Source of the DNA: Paenibacillus pinisoli
GTDB taxonomy: Bacteria; Bacillota; Bacilli; Paenibacillales; Paenibacillaceae
NCBI RefSeq assembly: GCF_003605435.1
Contig: NZ_QXQB01000010.1
Location: 20,861 to 84,860, forward strand
DNA: 64,000 nt
Reading direction: 5' to 3'
The translations under genes were made by a program, and so were the position numbers. The notes below the pieces were generated by a model. The model was given only the letters and a program-made list of their open reading frames with translations. It searched no databases and was not told where the DNA came from. Below are positions 27,642-35,715 of the stretch, piece after piece. The first letter of the stretch is position 1. Every line of letters starts with the position of its first letter.

Positions 27642-27842
27642 ACTGTACACCTCCCGTAATATTATACATCCCGTGATTGCGACGGATATCCCTTTCCACT
27701 GGTGCATGAGAAAGGCCTTCGCAGACGATGCGAAGGCCATGATGTCGTTGATTGCAAGCCGGCTAAAGCCGGCTGCATCCCATAACGTTTTATCATAACA
27801 CCTCGGTAGGAAATTAAGCCCTGTGGGCACCTACTGTCTACG
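27642..27842 (-). promoter_or_regulatory. L10 leader with attenuator
   Basis: The leader carries the L10-binding core (27801-27839): the AGTAGG...CCTACCGAGG pair enclosing GCCC (27818-27821) with GGGC (27825-27828), as in the Rfam ribosomal L10 leader. Downstream is a 10-bp stem, GGCCTTCGCA (27714-27723) with TGCGAAGGCC (27729-27738), followed by TTTCTC on the minus strand, which would be the attenuator. Known logic: excess L10-L12 binds the core and lowers rplJL expression. Confidence 0.82.
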
Positions 27843-27880
27843 GTATGCGTATTCGAATGTTAGTAGCGTTTCCTTCCGGA

Positions 27881-28573
27881 TTAACGGAACGATGCAGTCG
27901 AGACGCGAGCGCCAGGACCCATAGTCGAGGAAACAGCAATGTTTTTCAGGTAAACGCCTTTCGACGAAGCTGGCTTCGCACGAAGAAGAGCGTCGATCAG
28001 AGCTTTCAGGTTCTCGTTCAGCTTCTCAGCGTCGAACGATACTTTGCCGATTGGAGCGTGGATTTGACCCGCTTTGTCCAGACGGTACTCGATCTTACCT
28101 GCTTTGATTTCTTGAACGGCTTTTGCAACGTCAAACGTTACAGTACCTGCTTTCGGGTTAGGCATAAGGCCTTTACCGCCCAGGATACGGCCGAGCTTAC
28201 CAACTTCAGCCATCATGTCCGGCGTCGCTACGCAGACGTCGAAATCGAACCAGCCTTGTTGGATTTTGTTGATCATGTCTGCGTCGCCAACATAGTCAGC
28301 ACCTGCAGCTTCCGCTTCTTTCACTTTTTCGCCTTTTGCGAAAACGAGAACGCGTTTAGTTTTACCAGTGCCATGCGGAAGTACGACAACGCCGCGTACC
28401 GCTTGGTCTTGTTTACGAGGGTCAACGCCCAGGCGAACCGCTACTTCGACGGATTCGTCGAACTTCGCTGTTGCTGCCTTCTTCACAAGATCAATTGCTT
28501 CGGAAGGCTCGTAAGTTGCTTCGCTGTCAATCAGCTTAGCAGCTTCTACATATTTCTTGCCATGTTTAGCCAT
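27881..28573 (-). CDS. rplA: 50S ribosomal protein L1
   Basis: L1-stalk protein that handles E-site tRNA; it represses L11-L1 translation in enterobacteria. It has 230 residues, with the signature region around GKGLMPNPKAGTVT near residue 128. The gap of 135 bp after rplK holds two small stems (28611-28626; 28666-28682, GATGCCA with TGGCATC). Confidence 0.98.
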   Translation of the reverse strand: MAKHGKKYVEAAKLIDSEATYEPSEAIDLVKKAATAKFDESVEVAVRLGVDPRKQDQAVRGVVVLPHGTGKTKRVLVFAKGEKVKEAEAAGADYVGDADMINKIQQGWFDFDVCVATPDMMAEVGKLGRILGGKGLMPNPKAGTVTFDVAKAVQEIKAGKIEYRLDKAGQIHAPIGKVSFDAEKLNENLKALIDALLRAKPASSKGVYLKNIAVSSTMGPGARVSTASFR

Positions 28574-28708
28574 TGTAAGTTCCTCCTTCGTGGTTATAAC
28601 GGCTCATCCTCTTCGGGATGACCCTCCCACCTCGCGAGATGCACGATCTCGCCAAGCGCGATGCCAAGCTGGCATCTAACGTGATTCATGTCCCGCCGGA
28701 CACGCCAA

Positions 28709-29134
28709 TTAGTCGGCGATTGTGATACCCATGCTGCGAGCAGTGCCCTCAACCATACGCATAGCTGCCTCTACGGAAGCTGCGTTAAGGTCTTGCATCT
28801 TGGACTCAGCGATTTCGCGAACTTTATCGCGTTTAACTGTTGCGACTTTCTTCTTGTTCGGTTCGCCCGAACCCTTCTCGATACCTGCTGCTACGCGGAG
28901 CAATACTGCTGCCGGCGGAGTTTTAGTCTCGAATGTGAAGGAACGGTCTTCGAATACAGTGATCACGACTGGAATAATCAGACCTGCCTGATCCGCAGTA
29001 CGAGCGTTGAACTCTTTACAGAACGCCATAATGTTAACGCCTGCTTGACCTAGTGCCGGACCGATTGGTGGCGCTGGGTTTGCTTTACCTGCAGGAACTT
29101 GCAGTTTGACCATCTTGATGACCTTTTTTGCCAT
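28709..29134 (-). CDS. rplK: 50S ribosomal protein L11
   Basis: GTPase-associated-centre protein, needed for RelA sensing of uncharged tRNA and the target of thiopeptides. It has 141 residues with the proline-rich AGKANPAPPIGPALGQAG segment near 15-33. It follows nusG in the usual order. Confidence 0.98.
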   Translation of the reverse strand: MAKKVIKMVKLQVPAGKANPAPPIGPALGQAGVNIMAFCKEFNARTADQAGLIIPVVITVFEDRSFTFETKTPPAAVLLRVAAGIEKGSGEPNKKKVATVKRDKVREIAESKMQDLNAASVEAAMRMVEGTARSMGITIAD

Positions 29135-29193
29135 GACTCACACCTCCTTGCCTTGATATACAAGCGCATTTGCCTGCTCCGGAAACCGGATTG

Positions 29194-29730
29194 TTATATC
29201 TTCTCCACTTGAGTGTAATCCAGCTCAAGCGGGGTTTCCCGTCCGAACATGTTGACATGTACCTTAAGCTTCGCTTTATCCAGCAGAATTTCTTCTACCG
29301 AGCCGACAAAGTCTGCAAAAGGACCTACCTTGACGCGAACAGTTTCCTTGAGTTCGAATTCGATCTTCGGCTTCGGCTCTTCCATTCCCATGTGCTTCAG
29401 AATTTGTTCCACTTCATCTGGCAACAGAGGGGTCGGTTTGGAGCCGGATCCTGTCGATCCAACGAATCCCGTTACACCTGGCGTATTCCGAACAACGTAC
29501 CACGAATCGTCGGTTTGAATCATTTCCACAAGAACGTAGCCTGGATATACCTTGCGCTGGACGGTCTTCTTCTTCCCGTCCTTCTCCACCACTTCGTCTT
29601 CCATTGGGACAAGCACGCGGAAGATCTTGTCTTCCATGCCCATCGATTCAACCCTGCGCTCCAGATTGGCTTTCACCTTGTTCTCATAGCCAGAGTAAGT
29701 ATGCACGACATACCATCTTTTTTCCATCAA
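29194..29730 (-). CDS. nusG: Transcription elongation/antitermination factor NusG
   Basis: Binds RNA polymerase and, in Bacillus, promotes pausing and couples to S10. It has 178 residues: an NGN domain (start MEKRWYVVHTYSGYE) and a C-terminal KOW domain (VKVGPFADFVGSVEEI near 130). It lies between secE and rplK. Confidence 0.97.
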   Translation of the reverse strand: MMEKRWYVVHTYSGYENKVKANLERRVESMGMEDKIFRVLVPMEDEVVEKDGKKKTVQRKVYPGYVLVEMIQTDDSWYVVRNTPGVTGFVGSTGSGSKPTPLLPDEVEQILKHMGMEEPKPKIEFELKETVRVKVGPFADFVGSVEEILLDKAKLKVHVNMFGRETPLELDYTQVEKI

Positions 29731-29751
29731 TAATCCACCTTTGGTCCCTTC

Positions 29752-29961
29752 TTAGACAATCAGCTGAACCAATTCCGAGATCCCGATGTCAAGAAGCCAG
29801 AAGTAAATCGTCACAACTATTACCGTGAATAAAACGACCAGGGAATAGCTTGTCAACTCTTTACGACTTGGCCAGCGAACCTTCTTCAGCTCCGCCCAGC
29901 TGTCGGCAAAAAAACTAAACGTCGTACCAAAGCCCTGCTTCACCTTCGTCAAAAAAGCCAT
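29752..29961 (-). CDS. secE: Preprotein translocase subunit SecE
   Basis: Small essential clamp of the SecYEG channel. It has 69 residues: an amphipathic stretch with ELKKVRWPSRKEL (24-36), the family signature, then one membrane segment (43-62). It is in the universal secE-nusG pair, 21 bp ahead of nusG. Confidence 0.97.
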   Translation of the reverse strand: MAFLTKVKQGFGTTFSFFADSWAELKKVRWPSRKELTSYSLVVLFTVIVVTIYFWLLDIGISELVQLIV

Positions 29962-29979
29962 TGTTACACCTCCAATGGA

Positions 29980-30129
29980 CTATCGCGTCTCGCGATGAGG
30001 AGTCTGCTCGTTACAGAACTTGCAAAACTTCTTCAACTCGATGCGGTCGGGGTGATTGCGCTTGTTCTTGGTTGTCGCATAGTTTCTCTGTTTGCAGTTT
30101 GTGCATGCCAACGTGATGATTACCCGCAT
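29980..30129 (-). CDS. rpmG: 50S ribosomal protein L33, zinc-binding form
   Basis: The frame is open to 30168, but the ATG at 30127-30129 with GGGAGGTG ahead gives the canonical MRVIITLACTNC start (49 aa). Four cysteines in two CxxC pairs (CTNC and CKFC) mark the zinc-containing L33. In Bacillus, non-zinc L33 paralogs are induced by Zur; none is visible here. It lies ahead of secE, as usual. Confidence 0.95.
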   Translation of the reverse strand: MRVIITLACTNCKQRNYATTKNKRNHPDRIELKKFCKFCNEQTPHRETR

Positions 30130-30241
30130 TGAATTACACCTCCCGAACTGCTTAAAAATACGAATCATTGAAGCTATATAGTAAGTTCATTGATTCCAAT
30201 CGCCAATACGAAAAAAACCTCGAAATTAGGCCTACCTAAAC

Positions 30242-30270
30242 ACTTTATCATAAGGCATACCTCGTGTCAA
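30242..30270 (-). promoter_or_regulatory. Sigma-A promoter for rpmG-secE-nusG
   Basis: On the minus strand, TTGACA (30265-30270), 17 bp and TAAAGT (30242-30247). The start would be near 30235. About 20 nt into the leader is a short CCT/AGG stem followed by seven T residues (30211-30217), a possible but weak attenuator. Confidence 0.72.
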
Positions 30271-30361
30271 CGAAAGAAGGGCGCTGTCCGGCTTGCGAAT
30301 AATTGGCATCTTGATTCGAAATTGATTCTACCAGTATGGTCGAAACCTTTTCTTTTAAAAC

Positions 30362-30411
30362 CAATGGACTGTCTTCACTGTCTGAAAAACGTCAGACAGA
30401 AAAGACAGTCC
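30362..30411 (-). terminator. Nested stem-loop terminator after sigH
   Basis: The outer stem GGACTGTCTT (30366-30375) pairs with AAGACAGTCC (30402-30411). An inner stem CTGTCTG (30378-30384) pairs with CAGACAG (30393-30399). The minus strand continues ATTGGTTTT. Both stems share the GACTGTCT/CTGTCTG theme, so alternative pairings are possible. Confidence 0.72.
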
Positions 30412-30427
30412 GTTGTCAGATGCGTCG

Positions 30428-31081
30428 TTATATCCCGCCGATATCCCGCACTTCCAGGTATCGCTCGAGCTTGCGCTTCACGCGCTGCAAAGCATTGTCA
30501 ATCGACTTCACATGTCTATCGAGATCGACCGCAATCTCCTGATAGGATCGTCCGTCCAGATAGAGCATCAGAACCTTCCGTTCGAGATCGCTTAGAATCT
30601 CGGACATCTTGTCCTCAAGGCCAACGAACTCCTCCTGATTGATAATAAGCTCCTCAGGGTCGGATACTCGCGTACCGCATATGACATCAAGCAAAGTCCG
30701 ATCGGAATCTTCGTCGTAGATGGGCTTGTCCAGCGAAACATAAGAATTGAGCGGAATATGCTTCTGGCGTGTCGCAGTCTTAATTGCGGTAATGATCTGC
30801 CTCGTAATGCACAATTCGGCGAAGGCCTTGAAGCTAGCAAGCTTGTCGCCCTTGAAATCCCGGATTGCCTTATAAAGTCCGATCATGCCTTCTTGCACAA
30901 TATCCTCGCGGTCGGCGCCGATCAAGAAATAGGAACGGGCCTTCGCTCTCACAAAGTTCTTATATTTATTAATCAGATATTCCAGCGCTACGCTGTCGCC
31001 GTTACGGACCGCCTCTACGATATCTTCGTCCGTACTGCTTTCATATTCGAGCGTACTCCATTCTTTGAGGTCGATACTCAC
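30428..31081 (-). CDS. sigH: RNA polymerase sigma factor SigH (early sporulation)
   Basis: Alternative sigma factor (Spo0H) for entry into sporulation and competence genes. It has 217 residues: region 2 with VRAKARSYFLIGADREDIVQEGM near 45-67 and a region 4 helix-turn-helix (SYQEIAVDLDRHVKSIDNALQRVKRKL) near 178. The start codon is GTG with GGAGGGATAG ahead. It sits between rae1 and rpmG, exactly as in B. subtilis. The promoter is at 31142-31171. Confidence 0.96.
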   Translation of the reverse strand: MSIDLKEWSTLEYESSTDEDIVEAVRNGDSVALEYLINKYKNFVRAKARSYFLIGADREDIVQEGMIGLYKAIRDFKGDKLASFKAFAELCITRQIITAIKTATRQKHIPLNSYVSLDKPIYDEDSDRTLLDVICGTRVSDPEELIINQEEFVGLEDKMSEILSDLERKVLMLYLDGRSYQEIAVDLDRHVKSIDNALQRVKRKLERYLEVRDIGGI

Positions 31082-31141
31082 ACACTATCCCTCCGGCCTG
31101 CCAGGCGTACACCGCGCTAGATTCTTAGGAAATATAGAGTC

Positions 31142-31171
31142 AGTATACATTATGTAACCTTCCACCGTCAA
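31142..31171 (-). promoter_or_regulatory. Sigma-A promoter of sigH
   Basis: On the minus strand, TTGACG (31166-31171), 18 bp and TATACT (31142-31147). The start would be about 50 nt ahead of sigH. In B. subtilis sigH is repressed by AbrB; no AbrB site can be called by eye. Confidence 0.7.
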
Positions 31172-31262
31172 CCAATGAGCGACCCGAAAACTATCGATTT
31201 TATAGCAAAAATGTAACATTGTGGCACTCTATGAAAGCGGTTCACCCATGCCTGGTTTAATC

Positions 31263-31787
31263 TTATTTTTCACCCCTGCGAAGCCGTTCGAGCTTGCTCC
31301 ACACATCGAGGCTGATATTCTGGTCTACCGAATTGCGCTTTTGAGGCTTCTCTTCCCGGATAGACTGCTCGATCGCCTTCCGATTCTGTCCGATGTCGAT
31401 CAAGAGCTCTCTGGCCGATATGCGGAGCGCGCCTTTGCCGAAGGCCACATGCTGCTCCACCAAGTCTGAGGTGGCGACGTACAGATTGCGCCGCCTTGCC
31501 ATCAGCTCGTTGCAGAGCCGCTCGATGCATTCGTCCGCCGTCTCCTTCTCCTTGGTGTAGACGATTGTCAGCTTATGCTGCTTGAATGTCTTTCCCAGTC
31601 CAGGAACCTGATGGGCGTCAAAGACGACATACACTTGCATGCCGGTAAAACCTTGATAGTCGGCCAACATATCCAGGAGCTTGTCACGGGCGTCTTCCAG
31701 ATCATACTCCTTGAGCTTCTCCAGTTCCGGCCAAGCCCCAATGATATTATAGCCGTCCACAAGCAGGACGTCATTGCGCCGATTCAT
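31263..31787 (-). CDS. rae1: NYN-domain endoribonuclease Rae1 (YacP)
   Basis: Family member of the ribosome-bound nuclease that cuts mRNA in the A site. It has 174 residues: an NYN/PIN-like core with LLVDGYNII (Asp11) near the N-terminus, FDAHQV near 57 and TSDLVEQ near 106, and a basic C-terminal tail. It lies 2 bp after rlmB and ahead of sigH, the position of yacP in B. subtilis. Confidence 0.92.
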   Translation of the reverse strand: MNRRNDVLLVDGYNIIGAWPELEKLKEYDLEDARDKLLDMLADYQGFTGMQVYVVFDAHQVPGLGKTFKQHKLTIVYTKEKETADECIERLCNELMARRRNLYVATSDLVEQHVAFGKGALRISARELLIDIGQNRKAIEQSIREEKPQKRNSVDQNISLDVWSKLERLRRGEK

Positions 31788-31789
31788 GC

Positions 31790-32545
31790 CTATTCACTCC
31801 GGCGCTGCCTGACAACCTCATACATTAGCACGCCCGCGGCAACGGATGCGTTCAAGGAGTTGAGCTGCCCCAGCATCGGAAGCTTCACAAGAAAGTCACA
31901 CTTTTCTTTGATCAGACGGCCCATTCCTTTGCTTTCGTTGCCAATTACGATTGCCAGCGGCATATCGAACTTTGTTTTGTACACATCCTGCTTCGCGCTT
32001 ACATCAGTTCCCGCGACCCAGACACCCGCTTCCTTCAGCTTGTCGATCGTCTGCGCGAGATTAGTCACGCGGGCAACCGGCACATGCTCAGCCGCGCCTG
32101 CCGACGTCTTCAGCACCGTCGCTGTCAATCCTGCAGCCCGGCGCTTCGGAATGACGACGCCATGCACACCGGTGCATTCCGCCGTGCGGAGAATAGATCC
32201 GAGGTTATGCGGATCCTCGATTTCGTCCAGCAGAAGCAGGAACGGCGTCTCGTCCTTGCTCTTCGCAATCTCAAGCAGCTCCTCCACTTCCACGTATGCA
32301 AAAGCGGCGGCTTGCGCGATAACACCTTGATGCGCCACGCCTTGCGCCATGCTGTCGAGCTTGCGCTTGTCCACAAACTGGACGATGATGCCCTGCTTCT
32401 TAGCTTCAGCCGTAATCGACTGAGACACGCTTTTCTGCGAGCCCTCAGCGATCCATATCTTATTAATCTCGCGCCCGGAGCGCAGTGCCTCAAGCACCGG
32501 ATGCTTGCCGGCAATAAGCTCATCCTGATTTACTTCTACGGACAT
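31790..32545 (-). CDS. rlmB: 23S rRNA 2'-O-ribose methyltransferase RlmB (TrmH family)
   Basis: SPOUT-class enzyme that methylates G2251 in the peptidyl-transferase P loop. It has 251 residues: an N-terminal substrate-binding domain and a C-terminal knot with LLLDEIEDPHNLGSILRTAE near 105, IGNESKGM near 200, and LNSLNASVAAGVLMYE near 230. It lies 171 bp after mrnC, with no clear promoter in the gap. Confidence 0.93.
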   Translation of the reverse strand: MSVEVNQDELIAGKHPVLEALRSGREINKIWIAEGSQKSVSQSITAEAKKQGIIVQFVDKRKLDSMAQGVAHQGVIAQAAAFAYVEVEELLEIAKSKDETPFLLLLDEIEDPHNLGSILRTAECTGVHGVVIPKRRAAGLTATVLKTSAGAAEHVPVARVTNLAQTIDKLKEAGVWVAGTDVSAKQDVYKTKFDMPLAIVIGNESKGMGRLIKEKCDFLVKLPMLGQLNSLNASVAAGVLMYEVVRQRRSE

Positions 32546-32716
32546 AATTGCCCTCCTGTCATTGTACGTTCTTTGATGTATATGAACCCATCCCGTGCGA
32601 AGTGCTTTGCCCGGAGTGGGCTTTAGTGATATTGAGCCTTTGTTATCTTAACTATTAACCAGCTTGATGAGTATTGCATCATCGAAGTCTTATCCTATCA
32701 CTTAGCCCGATTCAAG

Positions 32717-33163
32717 CTACTCCCGCTCCGACAGCGCAATATGGAACAGCTCGCCGAGCCGCTCCAGTCTGCCTTCGAAGTAGAGATAACCGACCAGACA
32801 TTCCAGCGCGGTTGCGTGGCGGTAATCGGCGGGATCGGCATTTTTCGGCGGAGCGCCCGACTTAGTGTTGCGTCCGCGGCGGACAATATCCGCTTCCTCC
32901 TCGCTCAGATGAGGCTGCCACCGCTCCAGCAGCTCTCTCTGCGCTTTTGCCGATACCAGCTTAGTCGCTTCTTTGTGGAGATGATGCGATTTGTTATTCG
33001 GCAAGGAGATCAAATACTGGCGCACCAGCAGCTCGAACACCGCATCGCCCATATAAGCCAAGACGACCGGATTCATAAGACCCGTCTTCAGCGCCGGCTT
33101 GTGCAGCGCGAGCGGGTTGAACGGTGACGCCACGCCCGCTTCTTCATCCGCGGGGCGCATCAT
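32717..33163 (-). CDS. mrnC: Mini-ribonuclease III
   Basis: Dimeric RNase III-like nuclease without a dsRNA-binding domain; it matures 23S rRNA ends. It has 148 residues: YMGDAVFELLVRQYL near 37-51 (catalytic Asp40) and HATALECLVGYLYFEG near 115 with the second acidic site. Its ATG overlaps the cysS stop (ATGA). Its expected substrate, the 23S processing stem, is also in the window (63765-63781). Confidence 0.95.
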   Translation of the reverse strand: MMRPADEEAGVASPFNPLALHKPALKTGLMNPVVLAYMGDAVFELLVRQYLISLPNNKSHHLHKEATKLVSAKAQRELLERWQPHLSEEEADIVRRGRNTKSGAPPKNADPADYRHATALECLVGYLYFEGRLERLGELFHIALSERE

Positions 33164-34575
33164 TTGCGCCGCCAGCGGATGCCTTGAGGCGTATCCTCAA
33201 GCACAATGTTTTTTTCGTTCAGAAGATCGCGGATTTCATCGGCACGCGCCCAGTTTTTCGTTTTGCGCGCTTCCGTTCTTTCTACAATCAGCCCTTCGAT
33301 TTCTTCATCCAGCAAGTCGTCGCCAGATGCTGCAGGCAGAAGGCCAAGCACATTATCCATCTTGTCAAAAGCTTCAACCAGCAGCTTGATGCCCTCTGCC
33401 GGAGCTTGCTGATTTTGCATATACACATTCGCTTCCGTCACCAGCTCGAACAAAGCTGTAATCGCATCCGGCGTGCTGAAATCATCTTCCATTTTTGCAT
33501 GGAACTGAGCTTGAATGCCTGCTATCTTGGAGCGCAGCGCATCGAGTTCTTCCGCGCCAGCAGCTTCTGCGCCGTCAGCCGAATTCAATCGATGCTGCAA
33601 ATTCGTATAGCAATTGGCGATCCTCTCCACGCTGTTCTCCGCTTGAGCAATCGTGTCATCGCTGAAATTCAGCGGGCTGCGGTAATGAGTAGCCAGCATG
33701 AAGTAGCGAACCGCTTGCGGCTTTACTTGCTTCACAATTTCTTTGACCGTAATGCCGTTGCCCAGCGATTTGGACATTTTCTCATTATTGATATGAACAA
33801 ACCCGTTATGCATCCAATAGTTCGCAAATGGCTTGCCTGTCAGCGATTCCGACTGCGCAACTTCGCATTCGTGATGCGGGAATTGCAGATCATGTCCGCC
33901 GCCGTGAATGTCGAGCGTATCTCCCAAATATTTGCGCGCCATCGCCGAGCACTCGATATGCCAGCCCGGACGGCCCGGTCCCCAAGGGCTATCCCAGTTG
34001 ATCTCGCCCGGTTTGGCGCCTTTCCAAAGCACGAAGTCGCCTTGATTTTCCTTACGGTCTCCGAGCTCTACGCGAATGCCGAACTGAAGCTCATCGATAT
34101 TCTGATGCGACAGCTTGCCATAATCCTCGAATGAAGCCGTACGGAAATACACATCGCCTTCGCTCGCATAAGCATAGCCTTTCTCCACCAGACCGGCAAT
34201 AAACGCAATAATCTCCGGAATATGCTCCGTCACTCGCGGATTCAGCGTCGCCTTGCGTACGCCAAGCGCCTCGATATCCTCGAAGAATGCGCCGATGAAC
34301 TTTTCCGCCACTTCCGGCACCGTCGTGTTCAGCTCATCAGCCTTGCGAATCAGCTTATCATCCACATCCGTGAAGTTCACGACGTACTGCACTTCAAGCC
34401 CCGTGTCCTCCAAATACCGACGTACTACATCAAAGAAGATGACCGGCCTTGCATTCCCGATATGAATATAGTCATAGACCGTTGGTCCGCACACATACAT
34501 ATTGACCTTGCCCTGTTCGATTGGCTGAAAGCCTTCTTTCGAACGAGTGAGCGAATTATAAATGGAAACTGTCAT
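33160..34575 (-). CDS. cysS: Cysteinyl-tRNA synthetase
   Basis: Class I synthetase. It has 471 residues, with the HIGN motif at 38-41, zinc ligands beginning with Cys29 and including HIEC and HHEC near 209-238, and KMSKS near 270. It overlaps mrnC by 4 bp and cysE by 4 bp (ATGA in both), so the three genes are translationally coupled under the Cys T-box. Confidence 0.97.
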   Translation of the reverse strand: MTVSIYNSLTRSKEGFQPIEQGKVNMYVCGPTVYDYIHIGNARPVIFFDVVRRYLEDTGLEVQYVVNFTDVDDKLIRKADELNTTVPEVAEKFIGAFFEDIEALGVRKATLNPRVTEHIPEIIAFIAGLVEKGYAYASEGDVYFRTASFEDYGKLSHQNIDELQFGIRVELGDRKENQGDFVLWKGAKPGEINWDSPWGPGRPGWHIECSAMARKYLGDTLDIHGGGHDLQFPHHECEVAQSESLTGKPFANYWMHNGFVHINNEKMSKSLGNGITVKEIVKQVKPQAVRYFMLATHYRSPLNFSDDTIAQAENSVERIANCYTNLQHRLNSADGAEAAGAEELDALRSKIAGIQAQFHAKMEDDFSTPDAITALFELVTEANVYMQNQQAPAEGIKLLVEAFDKMDNVLGLLPAASGDDLLDEEIEGLIVERTEARKTKNWARADEIRDLLNEKNIVLEDTPQGIRWRRK

Positions 34576-35234
34576 GACTTGACTTCTCCTCCCGCTTTCG
34601 TAAGCTTCATATCCTCGAGCTCCGTCTTGAGCCCGTCGATTTCTTTCTGCATCGCCCGGAACATCTCGATAACCGGGTCAGGCAGCTGGGTATGGTCGAG
34701 GCGGTCGCCCACCCGCTCGCCGTTGCGGCGAACAACACGGCCCGGATTGCCGACTACCGTACAGTTCTCCGGCACCTCCCGCAGCACGACTGCATTCGAG
34801 CCAATGCTGGAATAATCCCCTACTGTGAAAGACCCCAGCACCTTTGCTCCTGAGCCAATAACTACATTATTACCAATTGTAGGATGCCGTTTACCTTTTT
34901 CCTTCCCTGTTCCGCCAAGGGTCACCCCTTGGTAGATGACAACATCGTCCCCAATCTCGCAAGTTTCGCCGATGACAACACCCATTCCATGGTCGATGAA
35001 CAATCGATTCCCGATTTTGGCGCCGGGATGAATCTCAATGCCGGTCATGAACCGGCTGACCTGGGAGATGACGCGCGCAAGCGTGAACCATCTCCTTCTG
35101 TAGAGTGAATGCGCGACGCGGTGAGCCCATATGGCATGGACGCCCGAGTACGTAAATATAACTTCAAACCGGCTTCGTGCGGCGGGGTCGTTTTCGAAAA
35201 CCGTCTGCACGTCTGAGCGAAAATGGCGAAACAT
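34572..35234 (-). CDS. cysE: Serine O-acetyltransferase
   Basis: Makes O-acetylserine, the acceptor for sulfide in cysteine synthesis. It has 220 residues, with a left-handed beta-helix of hexapeptide repeats (about 70-165) containing GIEIHPGAKIG, DHGMGVVIGE and GVTLGGTGKEKGKRHP. It is the first gene behind the Cys T-box, so transcription should rise when tRNA-Cys is uncharged. Confidence 0.96.
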   Translation of the reverse strand: MFRHFRSDVQTVFENDPAARSRFEVIFTYSGVHAIWAHRVAHSLYRRRWFTLARVISQVSRFMTGIEIHPGAKIGNRLFIDHGMGVVIGETCEIGDDVVIYQGVTLGGTGKEKGKRHPTIGNNVVIGSGAKVLGSFTVGDYSSIGSNAVVLREVPENCTVVGNPGRVVRRNGERVGDRLDHTQLPDPVIEMFRAMQKEIDGLKTELEDMKLTKAGGEVKS

Positions 35235-35283
35235 GGATGACCTCTCCCTTCAAAGCTGCCAAACCTATCCCTTGCTATCTCTA

Positions 35284-35645
35284 TCGCAAAATAATAAAAG
35301 CCCCTGCAGCATTAAGCTGCAGAGGCGTCGTATCTCGCGGTTCCACTCTGCTTGAGCAACACAATCGGCGGCTATATAGCCGATGGCTGCACATCTTCAT
35401 GTCTTTAACGCAGACTATACGTTGTCGCCTACCCTGCAATCCTTCTTCGGCCTAAGACCGAATGGCTACAGCTCGGAACAAGGCTCCCAGGTGCAATTTC
35501 CGTTCAAGCGGACTAGACAACTTTCAGCCCCATTCCAATCTCCTGCATCTTGATTCGAATGACGGTTGTCCTCTCTGCGAATCCACAGCTAACGTACTTC
35601 TCCTGTTCATGGCCGATTCACTATCTTATTGATAGTCATAGTATA
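35284..35645 (-). promoter_or_regulatory. Cysteine T-box leader of cysE-cysS
   Basis: The minus strand shows a -10 TATACT (35640-35645), then a stem I region with GAACAGGAGAAGTA and AGAGAGG. The likely specifier codon UGC (Cys) lies at 35493-35495 within GGAAAUUGCACC. The T-box sequence AGAGTGGAACCGCG spans 35336-35349. The terminator stem 35300-35310 with 35316-35326 is followed by TTTTATTATTTT. Known logic: uncharged tRNA-Cys stabilises the antiterminator. Confidence 0.92.
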
Positions 35646-35667
35646 CCGAATCGCGAAAAAAGTGCAA
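35640..35667 (-). promoter_or_regulatory. Sigma-A promoter of the T-box leader
   Basis: On the minus strand, TTGCAC (35662-35667), 16 bp and TATACT (35640-35645). The start would be near 35633, just ahead of T-box stem I. Confidence 0.7.
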
Positions 35668-35715
35668 GCATTCCGTTCAAAAGTTCCGCCCGCCGAGTTT
35701 TCGCTGATAGCCGGC

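Noticed and set aside
27642..27830. N-terminal extension of L10 to 27830
   Set aside because: This stretch is the structured L10 leader; the TTG at 27641 has a strong ribosome binding site and the expected protein start.
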